A stretch of 64,000 nucleotides of DNA from Omphalotus guepiniiformis (taxonomy: Eukaryota; Basidiomycota; Agaricomycetes; Agaricales; Omphalotaceae), in the NCBI GenBank assembly GCA_028554645.1, contig JAQOOI010000064.1, forward strand, positions 2,914,001 to 2,978,000. The letters are read 5' to 3'. A program made the translations under genes and the position numbers. This document shows positions 34,190-46,400 of this stretch, piece after piece. The notes below the pieces were generated by a model, which was not told the origin of the DNA, made no database searches, and saw only the letters and a program-made list of their open reading frames with translations. How positions within the stretch are numbered: position 1 is the stretch's first letter; the number at the start of each line of letters is the position of its first letter.

Positions 34190-37100
34190 GCCTCGAAGGT
34201 ACAGAGGCGGGCAGCTCCGCGAAAAGCAAAAGCAGAAACGATAAAAACAAAGGCTAAAGCTTCATCTCACAACGATTCTACCGCTAAACCGAAACCTAAA
34301 CTCAGATCATCCTCCTCGACATCCTCTAGGACAATCGTTCAAGAACAACAAGAAGACTATTCAAAATTGGCTCATGTTTATTATGATGAACTAGCAAGGA
34401 AGCGTGCTGCTTTTTTGCAGTATGCGAAGGATTTGCCGTCTGAGGATGAGGATGAGGATGAGGATATGGGCGTTATGAAGGTTGATAAGAAGGGTAAAGG
34501 GAAGCAGAAAGAGACGGAGACGGAGGTCAAGACACTGCGTGAGCGGGTTGTCGAAGCGTACAATGCGGCTGGCGGAGAACCAGCAGATGGTAGATGGACA
34601 TTCTTGGTCCAACTGCTTCGATTGCCGTGTACACGAGGCAAATACCGTTGGATAGCTCCTCAGAAGCAAACATCTCCAGCGGAACCCCCATCGTTGGATT
34701 TAAAGGGATGGGCAAATGAAATATCTGATGTTCTCAGACGACAGTGGAAACCTCCTTCAGGCCCTGACCATGAAGAAAGGCTCAAGTCTGTAGCGAAACG
34801 CTTGAGCCCTGATGAGAGGTTTCCTGCTGTTCGTTCGGCAGTGGTCTTTCTAGGGATACTGGAGAAAAGAGAGTGGGTCAAGGACGTCGGTGCCCTCGTT
34901 CGTCAATGGTTGACGGAATCTACACTCGATGGGCTTACCGAAATACGAGATATCGTCGAAAAGACCAAGCTCGTTGAAGCTCTCGAGGCGTTTCTCCTGT
35001 CTTTAATTCCAACCGACACCTATGAACCCAACAGAGTGAAAGAGGTCGAGAAGGAGCAGTGGATACAGCATATCAAGGATTTCGTTCGTCGATGGGGTAC
35101 AGATTCAGAATCTCCTTCCCGCGCTGGGACCTCTCATAACAACAATACCCATGTATCGCCGAAAGAGAGGAAAGCAGAGCAGATAAAGGAGAAGGTGAAG
35201 ACATGGCAAATGTCGATATACCCAGATGAATCTTCTGCTAAAACTGCTCAGAAGGACCTGCGCAAGGCTAGGGAGCCGGAGGCTGTTGTGTCTTTGGGTT
35301 CCTCCAGGAGCAAGTCGAAGAAGAGAGGCGTTGAAGGGGATAGTGGAGGTCGGGATCCTACGGATCCTTCACCCCTCGGTTTCACGGCCTCTAAACCTTC
35401 TGCGGCGAGGCTAACGAGGAAAGGGAAAGCAAAGGCTTCTTCTGCTCGAAAGCCGGAAGACGACATCGATATGACTGGTAGCGATGCGCCAGAACATATC
35501 CCTGGACCATCTAGATCTAAGGGTATTTCAGAAATTCCTGAATCGGTGAGCATCTCGCCCCTCAATATTTTGTTTCAGCTGGTAATAAACATTTTTCTAC
35601 GACCCTCTAGTCCTTCCTCCCACCATCCTTCCCATCATCCCAACTACACCACTCAACACCCAACCCGAAACCTGATCATCGAAGACCGCGAAAACCATCT
35701 CCAATTCCTGCAGTGCCTTTATCTTCTTCTCTACCCACCGACCCTTCCACAGAGACACCCTTCATGTCCTCTCCTACGATGCACATGAAAGCACGCAGAA
35801 CGATCATAACTACTGTAAACACAACTACAGCTATACCCGCGATCAATACTACTGTACCACCTATCAACATAAAGCATAAACGCCCGCGGTCTCGTTCTCC
35901 GTCGACGGAGCGAAACGGTACACGTCCGCAAAAGCAGCCGCGTATAAATGTAAACCACCACCACAACAACAACATGAACGATCCTGAACACGTCGAGAAC
36001 CTCGCTTCATCTTCGAGTATCCCCATGGACGTTGACGTTGACGTGGATGTACCAATGAACCGAAGTTCATCTCAAAACCAAATGCCGCCCCCTCCACCGA
36101 CTTCGTCCCCATTGACACCACTTCCGGCGTCTTACAACGCTTTTAACACGCCGGGTAAACCGGGAAAGGTTTTGCCTACGCTTACGGAGCTTTTGTCTGC
36201 GAGAAAGGCGGAGGCTGAGGCGCTGGGAACGCCTGGGGGGAAGGTTATGAAGTATTCGTTGGCTGCTGTTTCGCCTACGAAGCCTAGGTCGAAGGCGAAG
36301 GTGAAGGCGAAGACAGAGGCTAAGGCTAAGGCTGGAGGTGAGGATGAAACAGTGGGTAGAGGTAGAGGTAGAGATGGGGATGGGAAGAGTGGCGGGCAGG
36401 GTGGGAGGAGAGACAGGAAAGGGGTGAGAGGAGTTGAGAGTGGTGGTAGTGGTGAAGTTGACAACAACAACGACGACGATGTGGTCATCGTTGAACCTGC
36501 TGCACCTGCTAATATGGCCAAAGCGAAGATAACGACGACCGGTAATACCGCCTCAGCCTCAACAAAACCACACTCGACTTCAGACGCAGACAAACAAACC
36601 AAACGAATCTCACCACAACCCGCAATACAGAACCCGCTTGACACAGTCGCAGTCGCAGTCGCAGCCGCAGTCTCGACCGACTTCACAACAGAGAATTCAC
36701 CCCCGGTTCCATCCACGTCTAAACTCGTATCCGTACCAGGCCACGCCGCTGCTCCTGAATTCAGTAATAAGACTCAGAGTACAGGTACAGGAAAAGCGTG
36801 TGGGGTTGGGGTTTCGGGAAGTAAAGGGCTTGAAACTCAGACGACTGTTGCTACGACTTCTGTACCGCAGCATCAGCCGGAGTATACTGCTTCGGGGTAT
36901 GCGCTTGATTTGAATCTTTCGAATCTTGAGGGCGAGGGTGAGGGGGATGGGGTGATGGGATGGGGGTCGAAGCGGAGGGCTGTGGCTGAGGCTGAGAAGG
37001 GGAAGGGGAAGGGGAAGGGGGAGATGGATGAAGAACCGAAGAGTAAGAGTGAGAAACCGAAGAAGAAGAGGTATCTTGGGATGGACGAAGTGGATTTGGG

Positions 37101-37878
37101 TTCGGCTGCAAAGTCTTTATCTTCTCTTGCGAATTCGGATGAGCATGAGGATGAGGATGAGGATGAGGAGAGTGAAGGTGAAGGCGAGGATGAGCTCCTA
37201 GATGGAGAGACTCAAACTCAGATGAAGAATGGGAAGCGCAGTCGATCTATTAATGACGATTTGAGCTTACTACCCGATTTTACGCATGATGAGGACGCAT
37301 TTGCGCCTCCGTTTATGTCTACTCAACCTCGTGTCCGTGCTCGCAATAGCGAAGGACGTCCTCTCCGTTCCGAGGCACGCCGATCAAACAACGACAGCGA
37401 CGTCGATATGGACGTCCTACCAGATTTCACACACGACCAAGACGCGTTCGAGCCTCAGCTTGTATCTACACAACAACGACAACAAACTCCCCATATACAC
37501 AGACGCGGGTCAAGTACATTCGGGTTTGACCGTTCACAAGAAGGTTCAGCTCACTCGGACGCCTACGCAGATTCACCACCACCTATATTCGGTCGAGATG
37601 GAAAGATCAATATACGGAGCCTCGACGAACCTCTCATGAGCAGTAGCCCCGTGTTCCTGATGGACTCACCGCCCAAGCCGAAGGGAAAGGCAAAGGGGAA
37701 GGAGTTGGCGAAGACTGTAAGCTTAAGTCTTGCGGGTGGGTTTGGGTATTTTTCGCAGATGGATGTGGAGGGGAGTGTTGATAGGGTTAGTAGGGTTTTG
37801 GAGAAGGATGTTAGTTTGATGGGTGAGGATGAGGAAGAGGATGTTGATGTTGATGTTGATATGGGAGGGTGGTTTTGA
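34190..37878 (+). CDS. Large disordered protein, probably nuclear, unknown function
   Basis: Two exons, 34190-35545 and 35611-37878 (65-nt intron, in frame), give about 1207 residues. The start MASKVQRRAAPRKAKAE is preferred over an in-frame ATG at 34145. Residues ~60-330 contain the only ordered-looking part (YDELARKRAAFLQYAKDLP, GRWTFLVQLLRLPCTRGKYR, WANEISDVLRRQWKPP, FPAVRSAVVFLGILEKREWV). The remainder is rich in Lys/Arg/Ser/Glu/Pro with many basic clusters (KPRSKAKVKAKTEAKAKAG), acidic runs (DEHEDEDEDEESEGEGEDEL) and DVDVDVD runs. A motif is repeated: LLPDFTHDEDAFAPPF (~1057) and VLPDFTHDQDAFEPQL (~1100). A chromatin or DNA-linked role is plausible from composition alone. I do not recognise the family. 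Confidence 0.72.
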
Positions 37879-38138
37879 GTATGGATTATTAGGACTTGGG
37901 ATTAGGATAAGAAGGGATATATGTATCTACTTATGTGTTTCTGATTTTGTATGTCCATTTCAATGATTTTCTTGTTTTTCTCGACTCTCTTGAGCGCTAA
38001 ATAGTCACATGTTTAACGATAAAATTTCAGCTGCGCCACCGTTCTGCATTTCTGTTTCCACATTTCTACAACGTGGCTATACAGAGGTTGCCCTTCGCTG
38101 CTACCCTACTATTTGCAGGCTGAGCGTGGCTTCGTCCT

Positions 38139-39914
38139 ATGTTTAGACATTTCTCAAGGCTTTATTCTTATCGAAATCTTCTCAAGCGCCCCTCACGGTC
38201 GGCATCTGTTCTGACAGTAGGCGTTTCAACCACATTGGTGTATGTTTCGAGCTTAGCTCTGGTCGGAAGGACAGTAAAATGCGATAATAATACACAAGCC
38301 GTCGATGCAGAAGGAGGAGGAGGAGGAGAAGAAGAAGAAGAAGAAGAAAAAGCCAGAAGAGCTTTCCCAGATCGGTTTCATAGACCTCGGTGGCGCAATG
38401 AGGATTATTATTCAGCAGACCATATGTTTTCTCAAGGGCCAATTTGGTTTCCTGCGAGTCAAGCTGGAATTGCGAGGTGTGATGCGCTGATTGTCACTTC
38501 GTATGTAAATACATTCTTTAAACTACTCCCGTGATAACCCTTGTCTTACCTGTGCTTCTTTCTCCCCCGCCGCCCCGTCCCCCTCGGCCCCCAACGCCGT
38601 AACCCAGAATCAGAAGATGCAATTGCTGTTTATTTCCCCGACTCCCCTGGTGATGCAGAAGCCGACCCACGAGCTTACATAGGCCTCTTTGACGGTCACA
38701 ACGGTCCTGCCATGAGCGACTTCCTCTGCGACAACCTAATTGATTTTCTCTCCCGAACCCTCACAAAACTTCCCCTCCAATACGAATACTCCACTTTCCT
38801 AGAAATGGGCGACTACTCATCCTCTTCATCCGATTCTGACGTCGTAACAGACGCCATTAAACGCGTTTTCAAAGAGGTCGACGATGCATTACTAGACGTT
38901 AAAGATGTCCTCGCTTCACCTTCGAGGACAAACGCCGTACGGACACTTCGACATGCATACTCGGGTTCATGTGCGCTCGTATCAGTGTACGAACCTGATA
39001 CACGGGTTTTGCGTGTAGCTCTCACGGGAGATTCGCGTGCCGTACTCGGACGCAAGGTTTTTGATTCAGAAGGAAAAGATACAGGAAAATACGAAGTTCA
39101 CGTTCTTTCACAAGACCAGAACGGTCGTAACGCCTCTGAAGTAGCTCGATTAAACACCGAGCATCCAGGCGAGACCCTCGTTTCGAACGGACGTGTCTTA
39201 GGATGGGGTATATCCCGTGCATTCGGCGACGCAGCGTATAAATGGAGTTTAGATGTTCAGAAAAAGCTATACGAGACCTACCTAGGTGATCGTCCACGAC
39301 CTGAAGTAAAAACACCACCCTACTTCACTGCCGAACCTGAGATCAGCACAACGATAATCCAACAAGGAGATTTCCTAATCATGGCTTCTGATGGGTTATG
39401 GGATATCCTAACTAACGAAGAAGCAGTTGGTCTCATCAGTATATGGCTTACAAAAAACTCTGGAGCGGTGTATACTGATAATCCCAGGAGAGATATGCTG
39501 AAGGTTCGGAATACGAATGAATCGAGAGGTAAAGATGGAAAAGTTTATTTACCTCGCGAGTTGCCTGTTGCTGTTGATGTTGATGTGAAGAAGGCGAAGG
39601 CGAAAGGTGCGGGGGACTCGGAGGAAGATCATACGACGATGTATCGGTATTGGCATGCACAGAAAAAGTTTGTTAATAAAGACGACAATGCCGCTTCTCA
39701 TTTGACTAGGAATGCTTTGGGTGGTGCGGATAGTGATTTGACGGAGGCGTTGCTTAGTTTGACTCCTCCGAGATCTAGAAGGTATAGGTATGTTTATGAC
39801 CTTTCCTCCTCCTCCTCCTGTGAAGCAATGATGAACTGACGGAGCCCTCCTTTCCTTTTATTTTGCTTTGCTTTCAGGGATGATATTGGGGTGGTTGTCA
39901 CTTTTTTCGCCTGA
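38139..39914 (+). CDS. PP2C phosphatase, pyruvate-dehydrogenase-phosphatase type
   Basis: Three exons: 38139-38500, about 38600-39787 and 39878-39914. The start MFRHFSRLYSYRNLLKRPSR looks like a mitochondrial presequence, followed by a hydrophobic segment (SVLTVGVSTTLVYVSSLALV). PP2C motifs are GLFDGHNGP (metal-binding Asp), LTGDSRAVLG, GWGISRAFGD, MASDGLWDILTNEEAV and, across the last intron, YRDDIGVVVTFF. The order and the ALGGAD...LSLTPPRSRRYRDD ending match mitochondrial PDP/Ptc5-like phosphatases, which dephosphorylate and activate the pyruvate dehydrogenase E1 subunit. The oddity is the first intron: donor GTATGT at 38501 is fine, but no AG acceptor keeps the frame with the conserved SNPESEDA sequence. 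The frame is kept only if the exon starts at 38600, after CG. A GGA/GAA microsatellite encodes a Gly6-Glu7 tract near 38310. Confidence 0.85.
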
Positions 39915-40413
39915 GTCGAATTGCTTCACGGGGTTGTGCTGGGGTTGTTGGGTTCGGTTTAGATGTAAATGTTTGAAGAGCGGGACGGATACATAGGATA
40001 TTGTATATGGACAACGTTAAATTAACAGAGTAAAATGAATAATTTATAATCCATAACCATTAAAACGCCTCAACGTCAACGCCTCAAGCTCAAGTTTCAA
40101 TCTTCACAGGTCTTACTCCTACACGGCGCAGATTTGCTGTACAGATTCGCATTGTGTGGCTCAGCGCTCAGTAGCTGTACGGTAACATCAAGGATCTCAG
40201 TATACACTAAAACCGAGCCATCACGGTAACGAATGATAGTCTCGAACGCCCAAACATCTATTTCAATAAGGCGATGCCCGCAAGTCCTGTAATGAGTATC
40301 TGAGACTTTCCAAAAAGTAGCAACACTGTCTATGTATGCAGTACGCGCAGCCCAGCCTTTGCTTTGCGGGGCACACGACCCACAGAATACATACGTACGT
40401 ACGTAAGGTATTC
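39915..40413. other. Convergent intergenic region
   Basis: The 3' flanks of the phosphatase (plus) and of the DHA2 transporter (minus) meet here. No gene is supported. A GCTCAGCGCTCAG word lies at 40159-40171. Confidence 0.45.
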
Positions 40414-43400
40414 TCAAACAGAAGTCCCCGTCCTCGCTGAGCCACCAACTCGACGGCTCTCAAGATCCATACCACCCTCCGTAGACTCAAACGTCGAAAG
40501 CCGTCTTTTTCGTATAGGTCTCGGGGAAGGAGACGGAAACACAATCCTCGAGCTCGGTCTCGACTCATCATCATCATCATCGTCATCATCATCATCATCG
40601 TCTTCATCATCAGAAATCGATTGAGGCGTTGTCGAAATGCTCGGTTGTTCACTTTCGGGAACAACATGAGGTTGAGCGTGAGGTGCGTTTGTTGCGTTTG
40701 GTGCGATTGGTCGTGCGGGTAAGGGAGCATCAGAGTTGGAACGTGGTCGACTGTCGAGGTCTTTCTCAGGTATCTACCGATGGGATCAGAAACGGGAAGG
40801 AAACGGTGAGAATTTGCCAAGGCAAGGAACGTATCGGAAGTCGAACAAGATATGCAAGTAAAGTCGACGCTGACGCGAAGAAAAACACTGCTTTCAAACT
40901 CACAGCATACGAATCTCTTGCGTGACGCTGAATCTCTGGAGGTAATGTCGATACCAACCGAGCATTTTGTCGGATCCGTATAATGAGCTTTAAAAGAGGA
41001 TCAAAAGAATCTCGCTTAGTTCAAAAGTCCAGGTGAAACGAGGTAGTAAAGGCATATATACCTCTTCAGCATCGGGTATTTTAATTCTCTTGCGTAATTC
41101 GCGATCCAGGTTATACTGGAAGAGCGCAGAGGAAATAGCTACACCGCCGACTTGACCTGGATTCAATAACACGCGATTTTAGCGGGTCATTTTACAGAGC
41201 AGAAGCCAACGTGAAATGACTCACCTACTCCCCGGAAAAGCTGACCAAAACCGGTCCCGACAGCCATATGAGACTCTGGATAGAAATATTATTCAAAAGG
41301 GAGCATTACGATACAGCTGTCGATGACTACATACCGGGTAGATGCGCGAGAAGCGCGACTAGGAACCGTTAAGGGGCAAGAAGCAGTCAAAAGTATAACA
41401 AAACGCCGACGTACTCAACATAGTCTGTAACACCACAGCATTTCCAAAGCCCAGAGGAATCTACAATGAAACACTGCGTTAGCTAACTGTCTTTCCCTGC
41501 ATGACATCCGAAACCTTTACTTACAATACTGAGCCAGGATTGAACCCAACCGGAATTTTCATGAATTCGTGTAATCAAAACCGAGGCAATAAACGGGAAT
41601 ATCCCGAATATAAGATTGATCATTTTGTATCTTCCTGTGCGATGCATCATCCAGCCTGCAAACACAGAACCAGTAGACATTGATATGCTATTAGGAAGTA
41701 TGTGTAAACCTATGATCTCGGGAAGTCCATCAGAGATGTATAAACGGGTAATAAAAAAGAAAAGAAAGAATATGACTGGAACTGGAACGAAGTAGATACA
41801 TACCGGCTATTGATGCGTTTGTCAACATCACCGTCTGGAACCACATTGGGTAGAAATAGGTAATTGAGAAATTACATGTCGCAACTAGGAAGTTGGACAT
41901 CCCGACTAGTACCGGGATTCTCTGCTGAAGAAGGAATGGTGCTAAAACAGGCTCCGGTGCGATGTAAAGCTCGACTAAGACGAAGAGGACCAAAAACACA
42001 ACCGATAAAATCAACGGGGTGATCACCATTACATCAGACCACTAAACAGGCCTCTTCAGGAAGATTCTTGCCTAACAGAAGAGTCACAGAAAACGTACGG
42101 GAAGATTCGCATTGTACTTTGTGCTGAGGAAGATAAGTATCGAACCAACCTGAATGCAAAGCGAACTCCGAGTCAGAGTCATGTTCTTGTTAGACGGGAA
42201 CTGAAGACCTACGGATATCAACAGTGTGATGCTTCCAAAATAGTCTATGCGTCTCAGCACATCAATGGTGCTCTTGCCCTTACCTTTGGTCACGTAGCGC
42301 AGGTTGACTGTAGTTAGTACGAGTGACACTACAAACAAAGGTATCTGAATCAAGAAAGCCCAACGCCAACCCAGCCTGTGAGAGCGCTATTAAATCGACG
42401 GGAAAGTTACGAATTGAATGAAGAGCTACCAGTCCGTTATCAAACCACCTAACGGGCCACCAAAACCTAAACCAAGCTGAGACAATGTGAGCGACGTTGT
42501 TTATATTCGTACGGACTGAAACTTACGCCGTTGAATACGCTCGCAACGCCCTGAGCCAGGCCTCTGGACTAAAATATCATCTCAGATAATGGTTAGATAT
42601 GTATCATCATAAACACTTACACGAAGAGTGTACATGTCACTAACGACGATTCTGTTTAAATGATAACATGAGTCTTTGGGCAGAGCTGCAACATAAAAAT
42701 AGGACTTTACGTAGCCATTGTATTGACGCCTCCACCGCCGATACCGGCGATCTGTGTGTCACGGCCGATTAAGACATTTCAACTGCCGTAACTTTAGGAA
42801 ATGAAAAAAACAGCGACGCACAAAACGAGAAACAATTAGCATTTCCATGTTTCCCGAAAGTCCGCAAGCCAGTGTTCCCAGGCCAGCAAAAAGAACAGCC
42901 GTTTGAGCTGCGCCCCGTCGGCCCATTACGTTGGACAGACGCCCATAAAGCGGGGTAAACGTACACGTAGCAAGAAGATACCTGAAAGGGCAGTTAATTA
43001 TGGTATGAGTTCATATGATCATAGCATGTGGCGTACGCCGTTCCCAGCCAACTTGCTTGGTGTGATTTTTGGAATTCTGATGATATCGAAGGAAGCACTT
43101 TTAAAAAGGATGAGTCGATGAAGAATCCAATGTAGATGTTGAGAACGCACTAGTTGGCACTAGAGTCACTATTTCCCAACGCATGTATGATTCAATTTCA
43201 CTTTGCAAGCGTTTCTTTGTGACTTACTATTCACAGACTACACAAAAGTAATGATCATTAGACAGCTATCTTCATAAAAGCAAATTTCAATCGTACCGAG
43301 AGAAAGGTAGCCATCCAAACTCCTGCTAGGATGCCATAACGTGTAGAAGTAGAGATTTCATTAGGTCCTAGTCGCTTTTCCTTGTCAGTAGTAGAGATAT

Positions 43401-43437
43401 CATTTTGAGAAAGTAAGGGATCTCGTTCAGACGACAT
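40414..43437 (-). CDS. MFS transporter, DHA2 family, vacuolar basic amino acid type
   Basis: Minus strand, ATG 43437 (MSSERDPLLSQND) to stop 40414, with many (about 15) short introns. Membrane blocks in order include STSTRYGILAGVWMATFLS, IDYFGSITLLISVGLQ, RIPVLVGMSNFLVATCNFSI, MWFQTVMLTNASIAG, SVFAGWMMHRTGRYKMINLI (typical DHA2 loop), WLSIV-GFG-VLQTML and GQVGGVAISSALFQYNLDRE. The end PPEIQRHARDSYAVSLKAVF, FFASASTLLAYLVRLPI is followed by a hydrophilic tail with an Asp run (SDDEDDDDDDDDDDDES) and Ser/Pro. This is the arrangement of Fnx1/Vba-type 14-helix carriers of basic amino acids into the vacuole, but some relatives export drugs at the plasma membrane. The splice before the tail (about 40770-40850) can be drawn in two ways. 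Individual exon edges are approximate. Confidence 0.82.
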
Positions 43438-46400
43438 GAGTGTTCTCTACAAAGAGTAGAGTTGATGTGACATCACCCGATAATTCCAAGAAAAGCTTCC
43501 GAATACGTTCTGACCGGAGCTCGGGGAGCTCGGCCTCCATCCATTGACCTATTAAGGCAGGTCCGTCCGATGCCGGGATGATGTAAACTCATGTTGACCG
43601 CGAAGCGCTAAGCTGTCTTTCATGTATGTACATAGATAAACCGTAGGATGTCGAGATTGGCGTTGATTAGCGCCGATGAGCACAGAAGGAGGAACTTTCA
43701 ATTTTAGTCTCCCCGTATTTAAACGGTGACACGGAATCCTCACTCTAACTCCGAGAGATGAGGCGGGACAAGGATTGCTGCAATGTAGAGACGTTAACGA
43801 CTCGAGGTCATCCCGTTGAAAGCCTAAGGCAGCCATCCAATCACCGACAGAAAAGCACCGACATAAGGACACACGTCTATAGTTTATTCGGATTACTTCA
43901 GCCCAATAGTTATAAATACTGTAATTATTCTATAAGTCACCGAAACTATTAAGGCGAAGAGAGGCCTGATGTCCGAAGTAATTAACGGAAACCAGCGGCC
44001 TGACAAGAAGGACAGTAGCTATTGATATGAGGAGCTAATTTGAGAGTAAACATTTAGCTGTAGAATCAATGAAACATGTTGGATCTTACAGTAGTGTTCC
44101 GGGAACATATGACTGCGGGAATCCGATTGATTGAAGAAAACGTAGGTCCGTGATGGTTAGCTCACTAACTATCAAATAAACCATCGAGCACTCACTATTG
44201 CTTGCAGGTCCTTAGGCAGTTAGGTGGGACACAATCCCTTGGATGAAAAGGACTAAAACGACAGTGCTCGTCCTCGCACGGGACCTATGAGGTGTTGTCA
44301 ATTCGGAGCGATCCGCGAAATTAGGATTGATGATATACCTCTTCCTCGGGCTAGTGAAAGATTTGTGGAACAGTGAGAAGAAGAACACGAAGCATTGCTA
44401 GTCGTGAATCAACGTACGAGGTTTATAGCATGATTGCACTTGCGGTATACATTGCGTACGCTGAAGAAACATTTCGTTAGAAGGTGAGTCCAAAGGGCGA
44501 GAATCAGCGGCGGCCTTCTCACTGGCGTCTTCGACACATGTTTGAGAAATTGCTTGAACAGATGAGCTAAAAGGTTTGGAAGAATGAGATGACCAAACGG
44601 CAAAAGATTTTCTGGTACTTATAGGATTTGAGGAGGTAGAGGCGGTGACTCGAAGGAGGTAAAATCCATACCCATCCTCAAAGATCAGTTCAAAATGAGC
44701 TTGGATCTCACGGGCAAACAAATATCGTTGATTGAAACTGTCACTACGCACTTCAGTAAGTCACGTTGACGAAACAAATAGACGTGTTGATGCTGAATCA
44801 ATTAGCCAGCTACTGTGTGGAAGTGCTTGATTCCTGGAAGAGTTTGTCACTACACACTCAATTAGAAATGTCGGCAGCTGTACGACTCACTGAGTTTTGA
44901 AATGTACAGGATTGTTACTCGGCCTGCCGCGTGCAGAATACTAGATTCTGAACACATCAAGGCCGTAAAACCTCGAAATCTCGGAGAGTTCTGAGTCTTG
45001 ACAAATGAGTGATACTCGCAACGCTATCACCACTCCGAGTTCATTGACTGCAGTGTAATCTTCCCCGCGGATGTTCTATCGCTTCTGCTGTCCTTCAAAA
45101 GCATCGGGGTCTCATGCTTAGCAGAAACCCGTACAGCACAGAATTTCGGCGCTGGAAACCGCAACGGAACAAACTCTCGCGGACACCTGGCTCCGGCAGC
45201 GTTTCGAGGCACTGCACAACAAACATTTCGAGGCTTGTGGCTCCCGATGGTTTGCCTCTGTGATGCGCTCACGCATTGGGATATTAGGCTAACCTGATGG
45301 AACGGAACACAATGTGCGGATTAGATACACCTTTCTAGGCCGTCAAACGAAGCTGTATCATTCCGGCGCGCAGCACTGAGTTGACTCGAAGGAGGTATAT
45401 ACTAGGACACCCTCTGTGGCACATCTATATGAAGTCATAGCCCACGAGCAGTATCGGCACAGGAACGGCGCCTTCGACATCATCGGAGTTGTTCATTTTC
45501 AGAATTTGCCCATGCACATCTCTTCTATCGCACAGACTCTCCGTGAGGTAGGTAGAATCTGATATAGTACTGCTGCTCAGTTTGGCGGAAACGAGACCTC
45601 AACAACACATCACTTGCCTGAAACCATGTAGACTTGTTGAAGTCGTGCTACGTAGCTCAAGCGAATGAAACACGCCTCTTGGTTATTGGTATAGAGTTAC
45701 CAGATTCGTTGTTTGAGGCATTAGTTTTCAGATCTTTGACGGAAGATAACAACTTCCGTTGTTTGATTTTGTCCTTTTTTCGACGGGCTCTGTCAAATGT
45801 AATCTGCGCTTTGATTTCATTCTGAAAAAGGTTCATGTGTTCAACGCCACAAACGTTAATCCAACAGATTCTTCGCTTACCAATTTGGCTTTGGAAGAGG
45901 AGCTCCGTCGTTTTGAATCACCTCCTTGCTCGGACTATATGAAATGTCATTGTCATAGAGAAACATTCCGAAAGATCATGTCGAAGAAAATCGTACCTGA
46001 GTGTCGTGATGATGTTTTTCAGCCTTTGACTGAGCCTTTTGTTCCTGGGAAAATGCTATTGTGGTAGCAAGTTGCATCGCATCCTGGATGAAATGTTATA
46101 CAGACGGGAAGCGCGCGCGGCGAAATCATTTAGTGAGCCTCCGAATATTGCTAGAATATGAGAATTTTCTCTACATTCTGCTCGAGGAATCGCTTCGGCT
46201 GTTTTCCTTTTCCCTTTGAAGCAGACCGGGGTTTTCCTGAGTTGACGTTTGCCATGAAACGTCAGATTGTTCGTTGCTTGACACTTTCTGGATATGATAG
46301 CGCCGTCACTGCAGTTGAAGGAGGGAAGAAGAAAAGCAACGATTGCGTGATCGGGGAACACCAGCCACGTGGCAGCGTGGTGAAACCATTGGACCAACCC

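Noticed and set aside
33771..34257. Several overlapping hydrophobic frames
   Set aside because: T-rich noncoding DNA between two genes reads as Phe/Leu in all frames.
36132..36716. 194-residue minus-strand frame
   Set aside because: Antisense to the second exon of the gene at 34190; composition is the mirror of its Lys/Ser/Glu-rich sequence.
40263..40820. 185-residue minus frame with a Met run
   Set aside because: It is a frame-shifted reading of the DHA2 transporter tail; the correct frame gives an Asp run and ends at 40414.
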